From: Spirodela intermedia
Taxonomy: Eukaryota > Streptophyta > Magnoliopsida > Alismatales > Araceae
Assembly (NCBI GenBank): GCA_902729315.2
Contig: LR746268.1
Location: forward strand, 8,935,005 to 8,999,004
Direction of reading: 5' to 3'
DNA length: 64,000 bases
A model generated the notes under the pieces. It had not been told where the DNA came from. It searched no databases and saw only the letters and a program-made list of their open reading frames with translations. Position 1 is the first letter of the stretch. Every line of letters starts with the position of its first letter. A program made the translations under genes and the position numbers. Shown here piece by piece: positions 37,772 to 49,619 of this stretch.

Positions 37772-40312
37772 TCACCAGTAGTCCCCGCAGGAGCAGCTCC
37801 CGTCCCTGAAGTGGTGGAACCGGGTGGAGTCTCGGAGGACGATGGCCCTCCCTTCCGCGGCCGACGCGAGCTTGAACACAGCGTGGCAGTCGCCGCAGAC
37901 GCGGAGGTTCTTGACGACCTGCAGAGGGGCTCCCTGCGGGGTGGCCATGAGCCCGAAAGCGAGGGCCAGCTTCTCGCTGTGCTCCCCCACCATGCCCTCC
38001 TTCTGCTCCTCCTCCACGTCGTGCAGCACGAAACCCGTGTCCGGCCGGTGCCCCGCCGCTCTCAGCTTGCTCAGTAGCTCCTCCAGCCGCTCGTACAGCC
38101 GCTCGGAGAAGGGGTGCGATCGGTCGCCGGCCAGGAAGGAGTGGACCTTCTTCTTCACCTCGATCCAGCTCCACGCGGCCTCCTTCTTCACCCCCTTCGC
38201 CTCCATCAGCCGCCGCACCGCCGCTCGGTCCTCCCATCTCCCCGCCGCCGCGTAGATGTTCGACAGAAGGACGTAGGCGGCGGAATGCTCCGGCTCGAGG
38301 GAGAGGAGCCGCTCCGCCGCTAGCCGCCCCAGCGCGAGGTTCTTGTGCACTCGGCACGCGCCGAGGAGGGTCCGCCACACGGTGGCCCCCGCCGGTGAAG
38401 GCATCTTCCTCACCATTTCCATGGCCTCCGCGAACCTGCCCGCGCGGCTGTAGAGGTCCACCATGCAGGCGTAGTGCTCCTCCGTGGGAGTGATCGGGTG
38501 GGGAGGGTCGAGCATGGAATCGAAGAATCGCCTCCCATCGTCGACCAGGCCGGCGTGGGTGCAGGCCGTGATCACGCCGATGAAGGTGACGCCGTCCGGT
38601 TCCAAGCCCAGGGACTGCATCTCCGTGAAGAGTTGCAGAGACTTGCTCCCGTAGCCGTGCTGGGCGTAGCCGCAGACCATGGAGTTCCAGGAGATCAGGT
38701 CTCTCTCCCGCTGCCGGCTGAAGACGCCGTAGGCGCTCTCTATGCTGCCCTTCTTCGAGTACATGGTGACCAGAGCGCTGCTCACGCAGATGGCCTCCTC
38801 CAGCCCCAGTTTGATGGAGACGCCGTGGAACTGCTTCCCTTGGTCGACGGCGGCCGAAGGGCCGGAGCAGGAGTCGATGACGCTGGACATGGTGAACTCG
38901 TTGGGACTCACTCGCCGCCTCGTCATCTCGCAGAAGAGCCTCACCGCTGCCTCCGAGTCTCCCACCTGGGCGTAGGCCGCGAGCATGGCAGACCACGCGA
39001 CGATGTCCTTGTCCTCGATCCCCCTGAAGGCGGACAGAGCCTCGCCGGTGAGGCCCAGGTTGGTGTAGGCGCTCATCAGGGCCGTGCCCACGGAGGGAGA
39101 GGTCTCGTGGCCGGATTTTATGGCCTGGGCATGGATCTGGAGCGGGGAGACGAGAGGGGAAGCCGTCAACATGGCCGAGAAGGTGAATTCGTTCGGCATG
39201 GCGTCCTCTCTTCTCATCTGGAGGAAGATGGCCGCCGCCTGATCCGGTCTCCCGTTGGTCAGGTACCCACAGATGATCGCCGTCCAGGAAACGACGTTTC
39301 TGCTCGGACCCATCGTCGAGAACACCCTGAAACCCTCGTCCATCTCGCCGGACTTGCAGTAGACCACCGTGAGAGCCGTCCCGATGTTCCCGTCCGACGC
39401 AAAACCCTTCTTCATGGCGCAGCAGTGGAGCTGGCGGCCGAAGCCCAACTCGCCAACACCAGCGCAGGCCTTCATCACGGCGGCGAAGCTCAGCTGAGTC
39501 AGGCTCGCCCCCTCCGCCCTCATCTGGCGAAACAACTCGAGCGCCTCTCGATCGAGCTCGTTCTGCACGAGACCAGCAACCATGGCGTTCCACGACACGG
39601 AGTCTATTTCACCCATATTGTCGAACACCTTCCTCGCGTCCGCAGTCAACCCACATTTCGAGTACATGTTCACCAGAGAATTGCAGACAAAGACAGCAGC
39701 TTCAAACCCGAATCTGATCACCAGTCCGTGAGCTTTCAGCCCCGTCTCCACGGCTTGCAGCCCAGATGAGGCCGTGAGGACGCTGGCGAAGGTGTAGGGA
39801 TTGGGCTTAACCCCCTCCTCCATCATCCGGCCGAAAATCTCCAGCACAACCCCCTGCTGCCCGTTCTGCGTGTACCCAGTGAGCAACGAGCTCCAAGACA
39901 CCACGTTCCTCTTGGGCATCGAATCAAACACCCTCCTCCCTTCTTCCACCGCTCCGAGCTTCATGTACATGTCCACCAGAGAGGTCCCGACGCTGACATG
40001 CTCGCCGAGCCCTCGCTTGGCGCTGCAGCCGTGGAGCTGCCTCCCGAGGGCCGCATCGCCTGCGCAGCCGCAGGCTTTCAGCGTGCAGGAGAAGGTCGAC
40101 TCGTCCGCCGCCCCACCGGACCGAAAGATCTGCGCGAAGAGTCCGAGGACTTGTCGCAGCTCGCCGTCTCGCGAGTACCCAAACAGCAACGCATTGAGCT
40201 CGGCGGCGGGAGGAGGAGAAAGAGGGCTTCTGTGGGGGATTTCCTCGAACAGATGATGCGGCGTTGCACGGGAACCGAGTAAGCGACGGAGGACGAGAGA
40301 CCTCCTGTTCAT
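37772..40312 (-). CDS. DYW-class pentatricopeptide repeat protein, intronless
   Basis: A single frame of 846 residues. A basic N-terminus (MNRRSLVLRRLLGSR) is a likely organelle transit peptide. It is followed by a long array of P, L and S type PPR motifs, with recurring phrases such as NVVSWTAIICGY, SLVDMYMKLGAVEEGRRVF and DIVAWSAMLAAYAQ. E and E+ motifs follow, then a complete DYW domain. The cytidine-deaminase-like zinc motifs are visible (HSEK and CGDCH), and the protein ends in CSCGDYW. DYW proteins bind organelle transcripts sequence-specifically and carry out C-to-U editing. The motif order and length resemble Arabidopsis At2g27610; the RNA target is unknown. It is divergent from the GDSL gene and convergent with URH1. 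Confidence 0.94.
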   Translation of the reverse strand: MNRRSLVLRRLLGSRATPHHLFEEIPHRSPLSPPPAAELNALLFGYSRDGELRQVLGLFAQIFRSGGAADESTFSCTLKACGCAGDAALGRQLHGCSAKRGLGEHVSVGTSLVDMYMKLGAVEEGRRVFDSMPKRNVVSWSSLLTGYTQNGQQGVVLEIFGRMMEEGVKPNPYTFASVLTASSGLQAVETGLKAHGLVIRFGFEAAVFVCNSLVNMYSKCGLTADARKVFDNMGEIDSVSWNAMVAGLVQNELDREALELFRQMRAEGASLTQLSFAAVMKACAGVGELGFGRQLHCCAMKKGFASDGNIGTALTVVYCKSGEMDEGFRVFSTMGPSRNVVSWTAIICGYLTNGRPDQAAAIFLQMRREDAMPNEFTFSAMLTASPLVSPLQIHAQAIKSGHETSPSVGTALMSAYTNLGLTGEALSAFRGIEDKDIVAWSAMLAAYAQVGDSEAAVRLFCEMTRRRVSPNEFTMSSVIDSCSGPSAAVDQGKQFHGVSIKLGLEEAICVSSALVTMYSKKGSIESAYGVFSRQRERDLISWNSMVCGYAQHGYGSKSLQLFTEMQSLGLEPDGVTFIGVITACTHAGLVDDGRRFFDSMLDPPHPITPTEEHYACMVDLYSRAGRFAEAMEMVRKMPSPAGATVWRTLLGACRVHKNLALGRLAAERLLSLEPEHSAAYVLLSNIYAAAGRWEDRAAVRRLMEAKGVKKEAAWSWIEVKKKVHSFLAGDRSHPFSERLYERLEELLSKLRAAGHRPDTGFVLHDVEEEQKEGMVGEHSEKLALAFGLMATPQGAPLQVVKNLRVCGDCHAVFKLASAAEGRAIVLRDSTRFHHFRDGSCSCGDYW

Positions 40313-40317
40313 GGCAT

Positions 40318-40986
40318 CTACATCGCGGACGACCGCTGAGAGCGGCGGCGCGATATTTGAAGTTTTTGGGGTGGGCTACTAAAGTGCGCCGCTTCCTCTT
40401 GGCCCGGACGACATGATAAACGAGAAAGGCCCACCATGCTCCGGCCCACGGGGGTTCGTTCCGTTAATAGGCCTTGGCAAACCCGCGTGATCTCCGGCGC
40501 CACGTGTGATCGCGACAGGAGCAAATCGCCGCCGCCAATCAAATCTAGATCCGAAGCGGCCACCAGAGCTGACCGTCGGGCGTCGTTAACCAGTCCTTCC
40601 CAGGATTTTTTTCTGACAGCGAGGCAATATAACTCATAAATCCCGTAAGGTATCTTTATTGTATAAATACCCCGAGTGCGATCGATCGGGTGTCCCGGTC
40701 GGGTTCCACTCTGGGGATGCGACGGCAAGGTAATTTAGGCGGAGGGGTCTTTTAAAGAAAATGTCCAATGTTATGCTGATTTTTCTAATTTATGAAAGGA
40801 AAAATAAGAAAAAAACTTATAAGGCTCGAGTCCCTCTCCTCTCCGTCGTTGGTTATAAGAGAACCGGTGTTCTTCGTAACCTCTACCACTCTCTCCCTCT
40901 CTTTCTCTCTCTCCAGGTGAACAAAGGGAAGAGTGGTGCTGCTGCGCTCCTCTCTCCTCACCTCCGGCGAGCGATTTTTGGCTGTC
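40318..40986. promoter_or_regulatory. Divergent promoter region, PPR / GDSL lipase
   Basis: About 670 bases separate the two start codons. A plus-oriented TATA-like gtataaata at about 40662-40670 could serve the GDSL gene. A G-box (CCACGTGT) lies near 40501 and a short CT run at about 40888-40915 precedes the GDSL start. Confidence 0.4.
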
Positions 40987-43028
40987 ATGGCTTCAACGGA
41001 GATGGAGAAGCAGCTTTTCCTCGCCGGCGTCGTCTTTATAGCCCTGCTGATAACAGGTATGGCTGTTCTCTCTCACTCCCCGCCGACTGCGACCGACTGC
41101 GACCGCCTCCTCCCCCCTGTGATCTTCGTGACGCCGTATGCGTCAAGTAATTCGTCTGTGATGAATGCCCGGAAGGCGCGGATGTAGGCGGCGCCGCCAG
41201 CGACCGGCGGCTCCGGGGGGAGATGGCCCACCCGCCGCAGAAGCTGTTCGTGTTCGGAGACTCCTACGCCGACACGGGCAACATCGCCAAGTTATTCTCG
41301 CCCTCCTGGAAGCCGCCGTACGGCATTACCTTCCCCAAGAAGCCCTTCGGCCGCTTCTCCGACGGCCGGGTCCTCACCGACTACATCGGTGAGCCCTTCC
41401 TTCCCTCTTCCTCACTCTCTTCTCCTCTGTCTGGAGGAATGCCCTCTCTTTTGAAAATACCCTCTCTCTCTCTGTCTCTCTTAAAGAGTGCATGGCGGTA
41501 ACACGCCGGGACCCAAGGAGAGGAGAGAGAATCATCGCCTTGCGTGGTTGGGGTGGGGGGCCCTCCATGACCATGATGCTCCACCTACTGCCACAGCGCA
41601 CTTATCCATCCTTTCCCCTCCTTTCTGCACGGCTCTTAATGATTTCTCTTCATGCCGCCCCCTCCCCCCCCCCATCTCTCCTTTCGTAAAAGCTTCACCA
41701 AACCCTACTTTCTTTCACCCTCCCCCCCCTCCATATCTTCATATGGTCGGAACCATGTTCTTGTTAGGTGGGTGCCCTTGTTTGAGTTTTTTAATGGCGG
41801 CTGACTCGGGTTTACTCGGTTTTACTCGTCTTGGCAGCTTCTTTTCTGGGAATCAGGTCCCCGATTCCTTACAAGTACAGGAAATTCGGCAAGAAGCTCC
41901 TCCCCTACGGCATGAACTTCGCCGTCGGCGGCACCGGAGTCTTTGACACCGGGAACTTCCAGAGAAACCTCTCTCTCCAGATCGACAACTTCTTCGACCA
42001 GCTGAAGGAGGGCGTCTTCCCCGGCCCCGACCTCGGGCGGTCGACGGCAGTCGTCTCCATCGCCGGCAACGACTACCTCTACTTCCAGAACAACGGCGGC
42101 AGCTCGGAGGTGAGCTAGATTTTTATGGCAATTCATTCCAGTCCACTCTCTCTCTCTCTCTCTCTCGCTCGTTGTCAGAATCGCCCGCCAATGCAGGCAG
42201 TGGTGTAGGTAGAGGATGAAAACCCAGCCAACCTCCAGCCATTTATTGCACCGACGACCTGAGAAAACCGTAACGAAATATTAATGCTCCGCTCACAAGT
42301 GCGGCCAATTCTCTCTCTCTCTCTCTCTCTCTGACTGCCTGTTTGAGAGCAGCAGCCCTGGATTTTCCGTCAACATTGTATTGAACGAGGACGTTAAACG
42401 GGGAGCTCTTCTCCGCAGGGTCTGAAGGGTTTCATCCCGAAAGTGATCCGGCAGCTGGCTTTAGATCTCAGGAAGATCCGCAGGCTTGGCGTGGCTAAGG
42501 TAGCGGTGACGAACCTGCATCCAATCGGCTGCATCCCATCGATAGCGAGCTCCTTCTCCTACCGAAAATGCAACGAGACGACGAATCTCGCCGTGATGTA
42601 CCACAACGGGCTGCTCGCCGAGGCGGTAGCGGAGCTGAACAAGAACCCCGGCGGCGCCGCCGAGCCCTTCGTCATTATCGACCTCTTCAGCGCTTTCAAA
42701 TCGGTGCTGATCCGAGGCAAGCCACCGCCCCTCCTCAAACGTCCACGTCTAAATTATCCTTTCCTCCTCGGCGTTCTCACTCCCCTCCTTTCTTTCTTCC
42801 CCGTCTCCGGCAGATATGATGAACTCCAGCGAGGCGCTGAGGCCCTGCTGCGAGGCGGCGAACGGCGGCTTCGGATGCGGCAGCACCGACGAGAACGGAG
42901 CTCCCAAGTACACAGTTTGCAAGGATCCTGGCTCCAAGTTCTACTGGGACTCCGTCCACCCCTCGCAGGCGGGCTGGGCCGCCGTCGTCTCATTTCTGGG
43001 GAATTCCCTCCGCAGCCTTCTGCCCTAA
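40987..43028 (+). CDS. GDSL esterase/lipase (5 exons, one GC-AG intron)
   Basis: Exons: 40987-41056, 41188-41388, 41838-42109, 42419-42716 and 42814-43028, giving 351 residues. An N-terminal hydrophobic signal segment (about residues 9-28) suggests secretion. SGNH-hydrolase blocks are present: FVFGDSYADTGN with nucleophile Ser49, the Gly block around NFAVGGTGVFD, AGNDY for the Asn block, and the Asp-His pair in DSVHP (D326, H329). The family hydrolyses ester bonds of lipids or cell-wall and cutin substrates; the natural substrate is not predictable. The fourth intron (42717-42813) starts with GC (CGAG/GCAAGC) and ends CAG. No GT site keeps the frame, while the GC site joins to DMMNSSEAL and CCEAANGGFGCG exactly where the family continues. 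Confidence 0.92.
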
Positions 43029-43556
43029 CCCCGGCCCCCCTCTCTTCGCTTTCTTCTTCTAGAATTCTTCTCTGTCGCGCTCAGGCTCACTATTTCATTC
43101 GAAATAAGCCATTATCGGGCCACTCTCCCCTCCCGAGTTGAAACCAGAGTGTGACTCGGCGTTGACTCGTGAGCTTGACCCAGCCTGACCCAGGCGAGGC
43201 CCACTGGGGAAGCGAAATTCCCCAGAAATTCATCACGCACAGAAAGATAAGAACCAGGTATCCCCGCCATGGGAGGGGACAGACGAATTGGGTAAGGCAT
43301 ACAAGAACAAGAACGAAAACAGCAACGATCTCCAGATCTTCCTCCCCATTCCACAGTTTTACAGGCTCAACAATCGACTCGAGTAGTGGTACAAGGGAGC
43401 CCGGTATGAGACAGCCCACGAAAGCAGGGAAGGAGCTCACGTTTCTCTCTCCCCAGGGTTTCCGTTTGCCTCTCTTCCTTCCCGTAAAAGAGGGAGAGGG
43501 AAGCAGGAGGAGAGGGGGCACCCCTAGCTGCCGGAAACGCAGACGATCCTTACTAT

Positions 43557-46500
43557 TCATTCCTCCAGTGAATCCGCAACGGCGGTTCTTGGAGCTCCTT
43601 CAACCTCCGGCAGCTTATCAGACCCCACAGTGGGGGGGGCTCCGCCAACTTCGTTGGGTTCATATTCAGAGAGGATGTCCATGAACTCGTTCAGCAGGCG
43701 CTGGACCTTCCTGTTGGACGCCATGGCCGGCAGGATATCCTCCCGGAGAAGGCTATGCTTCTTCATTCCCTGCAGAAACCACCGCTAAAACTCTTCAACA
43801 GACCGATCAATCTTGCGTCGTCGGCACGGTGAGAGAGATTACTCACGAGAACGCAGGGATCCCAGGCGAGGCTTTGAGTATCCGAGGAGGTCGAGTCGCC
43901 CATCCCCGTCGGCGGGCCGATGAAGCTCTCGCAGGCCTCGCGCAGGCGGGACTCGTCCGCCTCCCTGTGAGGCAGATAATGGAAGAGATCCATGAAACCT
44001 GTCAGCTGCTGATTCCCACCTACTGGGTAGGATTAAAAATGGGTTCCTCTCCCAAAGACCATGCCAGTCTGGTCTGATCTCCAGAGCCATGGATGAACCA
44101 GAGGCAACTGTGAGCCCAAGAAGAAGATGAATAAGACCGACCAACCTGGCGAGAAACCGAATGTAAGAGAGAAGGCACTGCCGATACTCGTTGGGCGACT
44201 TCAGGGCCAGCGCCGACGCCAGCTGCGCCTCCAGATGCGCTCGGGTCTGCATTCCGTCGTCCGTCACCCTGTCCACATTGCCGTGGATAGACCACCATTA
44301 TTCCTCATTCATATCAGAGAACCAGGCCAGATCGAGGAAGAAGGAAGGCCTCGTCTGTAAGACCGTACGAACCTGCTCCAACTGGGCTTCCTCGCCAGGA
44401 ATTTCCCCACGTCGATCTGAAGATTGGCGAGCTCGCCGCCTTGGACCGAGCCCAGGTTCAAGGAACTCGCGAAATTCGACGCGGGGAAGCAGTCGTCGGC
44501 TATCCTCAGCCAGCACTTCATGCCCATGTCGAAGAGATACGCATGGCGAGTGGCGAGAACGACGAGGGGGGAGCCGGACCTCGAGAATCTCGCAGATATG
44601 ACCTTGATCGTTCCTGATAAAAGAAGAACACGACCTGGTTCATCCGGGCATCAACAAGACAAGTGAAGGAACCAGATTATCTAATTCATGGCGGCGGGAC
44701 GAGAATCCACATGAGACTCTCCACCATCGCCCAACACCCCGCTCCACGGAGCTCCCAAAATCGTTTTCCTTTCAGATACACGACGAAGAAGATGGGAAGA
44801 ACACTTACTTGGATCTTTTGTGAGAGAATTCTCCACAGAGGTGATGAGGGAGGCCAAGGAGTCTTGCAGAATGCAGGTCCTGTTGAACAGGTCCCAGACA
44901 TACATCAATCCCTTCCTCGTGACAAGAAGCAGCTTCCAGGACTCATCGCAGTCAATAAACACAGCCGCAGATCCCATCATCATCGCCGGCATCGCCCTTC
45001 TTCCGCACTTTGTGTAAACCTTCACAAGAACAACAACAACAGAAAAAATATATATTTTAAAAAATAAATGAAAACAAGAGGTTGCATGAACCAGAAGCCA
45101 TCTGCGCGGTTGTCAAGAGTAATATGATTAAATTAGGCCAAAAGAAAAGACTCGCGGGCATACCTGTAGGCACCCATCTTCACATCCGACCGCCCAAAAA
45201 TTGGCATTGCCGGCCAAAACAGTGACCCTTCCGGAGATCCTGTCCGACCAAAGAGCCCGATTTCCCTTTGTGCAGCATATCTCTGTCTCCTTGGTCGAAA
45301 ATGTGCTTCCAACACCGGATATATCATGGGCTGCCTTCTCGATGGGTTTAGCCTCCAAACATACCGAGCTCACATCGTCGTCTTCCTTCTTCCCAAAGAC
45401 CCGGACGGAAAGAAAACTGCAGACCTGAGAGCTTGGTAGGCTCGCCGACCCGGAGTGAGGAACGACGGCATCTACATCAGCACCAGCTGACCCAGGAGCC
45501 TTCTCAATGACAAGGCTCTCATGAATGCTGGCCCGAGCAGTGGTCGCCAAGCGCTCCTTGGAGCCGCACTGTGCGCACTTGCTGGGCACCTTCGATTCAG
45601 AGCTTCCACAGAACGGCCTTTTGATGGCAGACTCTCTCGCCCTGCTATCAGAGAGCATCAAGTTCTCATCTCTCTGTTGACTGGTGCCCAAGGAGGAAAA
45701 TTCGAGCCCCTGGGCTCGCATAGCACCAGAGATATTCTCCTGATGGGCAGGGATCCCGACCGCCTCCGGAATTATCCGTCTCCTCCCATCCGGCCTCCGA
45801 TATTCTCTTTGTTTAACAGGGCTAGACACGCGAGCGGGAGTAGCCCGACCCAGCTCATCACCAGCAGCTCCTCCTCCCTCCTTCTTTCCATCATCGAGCG
45901 GGGCCTCTGGAGCCTTGGGAGCTGGTTGGTCAAGGGCTGGGCCCTCTTGACCAGACAAAGATTTTGCCGGTGGCTGGAGCTGTTGAGCACCAGATGCCGC
46001 CCTCTTGACAACTGACTGCTTGGCGGCCACTGCCTCCAACAGCAACTGTGCAGGGCTTTCGGCTAAATTTGCCTGCCGCCCTCTCACATCTCCATACCGA
46101 TTCCTCTTCAAGTCGTCCAACTCAGAATCGCTCAGCCTGTGGCCCAGCTCCTTGGCTTCAAAGTGGAACGTCGCCACCGTCCCATCCAAGGAACATGCAA
46201 AAAGGGCGTACCCATCTGGGCTCCTGTGGGGTGGGATGGGGGGATCTCCAATATTTATATGCCACATAGTGTAATCGGTGAGAAAGAAGCTCAAGAGAGT
46301 GCAATTTTCAGGTGTTTTACCAGGAGAGATCGACCACGCTCTGGGAAAAGAAGTGCTTGGCCACAAAGAGGGGCCGAGCACTGGCCGTCGTCCACACCGT
46401 TATTGTCCGATCCTGGCTTCCTATCGCAATCACATTGTACGGCTGCAATTCTTTGGATGCATTCTTCGTGGAGCCGTTGGTCCACCCAGCGGGCGGCACC

Positions 46501-48198
46501 TTCGGTTCCTGGCCACTGGAGACATTCTTGCGGAACATGGAGTGGTTGAACTTCACCACTACAATGGGAGCATTGTGGCCGAGAAAGTCAAAGGTGGCTG
46601 ACCATTCTCCCCTCTCCAACACGGGTGCAGAGTGTCGGGGCTTCTGGAAGCCGTGAGTTGTCGTTATGAAATGCCCACAAGGGGACCATCCGAGCCGCCG
46701 AAAGAATGTCGATCCCACCTAGGGAAAAGAGCAAAACAGAACGAAGTAAGATCAAGGAGGAAGGAAGTGAAACGAATTGATGGGTGAGGCCCCGGGGACG
46801 TACAGATTTCGACCAATGCCCCTCTGCTCTATGAGCAAGACTCCAGTCGGCGGTGCGCCAGATGATGACAGTCTTGTCATCCGACTGGCTAGCAATGAAG
46901 GAGCCGATGGGGTCCCAGGTGACCCCTTTGACAAGGCTGGAGTGGCCCCTCAGGACAGCTGTGCATATCCCATTGGTCATGTTCCATATATGGACCGTGT
47001 TATCTAAGCTGCCGCTAGCCAACGTCAAGTCATCCGGAGACCAATTGAGATCTACCTACTTCAAGCATGGAAAGCAATCCTCAGTTAAGATGGGCATTGG
47101 TTGAAGATCAGTGAGGAGATGAGAATTTCTCTTCAAAGCAGAGAAACAAAAAAAAGTGATAAAAAAGGAAATGATGATCTAAGAAAATTACCACATCGGC
47201 AGTATGACCCCTCAGAGTCATGGCAACCTTCCAGTTCTCTATATCCGGGGGCTCCCCACTTCCGAACTCGGTGGTGCCCGACCCGGGCTTTCTCTCGTGT
47301 ATGAGAATCGCCTGGTCATCAGACCCTGATGCAATGAACCGGCCGTGCTTGGCCCATCTGACGCAATTCACCGAACCAAAGTGATCGCGAAGGGTGGCAA
47401 GAAGCTTCTGAGTCGACTGGTCGTTCTCTGATTCCTTAGCCAATGACTTCATGTCCCATATTCGAACCTGAGCCAAGAACATTACAGCAAAAAGGGGAAA
47501 AAACAACCCAGTTAATTACTCCATCAAAGAGCCTCATTTCGCATTGCCACCGGCAGGCAGGAGTATCCCTATTTTCCCCTAGCTCTACACCAACTCTCCA
47601 ATGGCTAATCTACTTCAGGCTTTCCCCGATCGGGCCCCATCAGAGAAATTGGCCGGTGGCACCAAACGGGGCAGCTCTTGATCAGCTAAGGATTGAGCTG
47701 GAGAGCAGAGAGAGAGCCGTGCAATTCAAACACCATGAAGAGGCAATAAGCCGACTAGCAGATATAGAGATTGGTCTACCTCCGAGATAATTTGAAAGAA
47801 ACCCATTTTTTTCTGCGGCAAACGGGATGCTCTGAATCTCTAACCGATATTTGTGGAAAATACAGCTATTATTTCGGGATAAATTGATGTCTTCGAACCT
47901 AGGCATAAAAAAAATCAAGCCGAATCGACAGTAGAAAGGAAGCACTCGTAGAGAGAGAGGGAGAGGGAGAGGGAGACAGACAGACAGACCGACCGACCTG
48001 ACAGACAGAAAGACAAAGAGGCCGTGGCATTCTTGTAGGATACTATAGGGCTAGAATCTGGATGGGCTCGGGAAGAAGAAGAAAACTCACCTTGTGATCT
48101 CCTCCGCCAGTCGCGAATCTCAGCCCCCCGGGCTGAATATCGATGGAGAAGATCTGCATTCCCTCATGCCTGATCCAACTGGGTTTCTCGGCAATCAT
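43557..48198 (-). CDS. HIRA: Histone chaperone HIRA (10 exons)
   Basis: Minus-strand exons: 48198-48091, 47467-47192, 47055-46804, 46718-46321, 46223-45164, 45019-44809, 44613-44373, 44268-44146, 43964-43847 and 43769-43557. Phases close to 999 residues. The N-terminal WD40 propeller (about residues 1-365) begins [17 protein letters not shown] and contains [30 protein letters not shown] and [11 protein letters not shown]. The ASF1-binding B domain lies near residues 480-502 ([17 protein letters not shown]). The C-terminal Hira domain starts at the exon 6 junction ([13 protein letters not shown]). The last residues include the conserved [18 protein letters not shown] deposits histone H3.3 independently of replication, with UBN and CABIN partners in the nucleus. 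The middle region between B domain and Hira domain is low-complexity and poorly conserved. Convergent with the GDSL gene. Confidence 0.96.
47951..48012. repeat. GAGA / GACA / GACC compound repeat in HIRA intron 1
   Basis: GAGAGAGG units pass into gacagacagacag and then gaccgaccgacc and back to gacagaca within about 60 bases of the first HIRA intron. Confidence 0.85.
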
Positions 48199-49405
48199 CT
48201 CCTCCTCTGGTCACTCCCTGTTCGCTGCGAAACCCGCACCCACCACGGCACAATTATGCGTCACCGCGCTCTACGCAAGCCAACCGCAAGACGAGCAAAC
48301 AAGAAACTCATATCTCCCGGGGATCCACAAAACCCTAGACGACGCCCCGGGAAAAACCCTAACCAGCTTGGGCACAGGGCCCCCCTGCGGACCAAATCTG
48401 ACCTCCGCTGTGAATGAGTCTCCCGGGATCGAAGAGATATCGGGAAAATTTGAAAGCCAGCAGAGATTCGAGAGAAAGGTCACCGGATAATTACTCCCTC
48501 TTCCCTAACTAGCAGGTTTTGGGCCCCTGTGCAGAGGAGGGGGGGAGGGGTGGGGCTTGGAAACAGGAGCTCGGGAGACCCCCTTTTCTCTGGGTGATGC
48601 GCTGTAACGGGGGAAAGTTTGCGGATGCGTCGGAGAGACAGGTAGAGAAGACGACCCAAAATCAAACCCTCAAAGACAACCGACTAAAAAGATGACATTT
48701 AGTGGGATGATCGACCTCAGCGCCTCTTCTACATATGTCCTCCTCCGGCAGATGGAATTAGATCCAATCCTCTCCCCAAAAAGCCCCAAGTTGGTCATTT
48801 TTCCCCCCTCTTATCCCTTCTTCCCTCTCGGGCTGTCGATGAGAACTCTCTCTCCCTCTCTCTCTCTCTCTCTCTCATACATTGGGTTGACTTCAGGCAT
48901 TGTCCACATAACGTTCTTGACCTGAGGGGGGGAGGGGGCGGGCCGACCCCCAGGAAATCGATCTCAACTAGAACTGTTATAATTGGGTTTTTAGTTGGGC
49001 CTGATTTATCGGGCTAGATCAGCCCAACTCTCTGATTGCAATATATTTGGGCCGATATTCCTAAACGGGAGGCCCAAAATATTTTGGGCTTTCGGGTCGT
49101 ATACTATCCGAACTCAGACCAGGCGACAGAGACAGAAGGGCGAGAGGGAGGCGAGGGGGAGGAAGAAAAGGGCGGAGGAGAGGGAGATAGAGCTAGGTAG
49201 AGAGAGAGAGAGAGAGAGAGTAGGGTTACGTCTGCCTACTGCTAGAAACAATCCACATAGTAACAGGTTGAACATATTTCGGAGAAGGCGAGATAGAAAG
49301 TCTAAAACGAATCACGGGCCGCAGCAGGGAGCTTATTTCTACGGTTGACCATCCTAAAATGGCGAGGCGTCAACCGTTCCAGAGAGCAGGGAGATCGCCT
49401 CGGCC
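48199..49405. other. HIRA upstream region and FAR 3' flank
   Basis: About 1.2 kb without a supportable gene. It should hold the HIRA promoter and the 3' untranslated region of the fatty acyl-CoA reductase gene. CT/GA runs occur at about 48850-48876 and 49197-49220. Confidence 0.55.
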
Positions 49406-49571
49406 TCACTTCAACACGTACTTAACCACCCCGGGAAAGTGAACCGTACTGAAGTAATGATTCCAATCGATCGACTTCGGATCGAAATCGAACAACCCTC
49501 CGCCGCCGTGATCGTCCCCGGCGGCCGCCCGCAGTCTCACGAGGTTCAGGTCGTCAAAGCTGAAGCAATAG

Positions 49572-49619
<48 letters not shown>

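Noticed and set aside
37737-39769. Long overlapping frames (618 codons at 37737-39593 minus, 431 codons at 38474-39769 plus)
   Set aside because: They are shadows of the GC-rich PPR coding sequence in other frames and show no domain.
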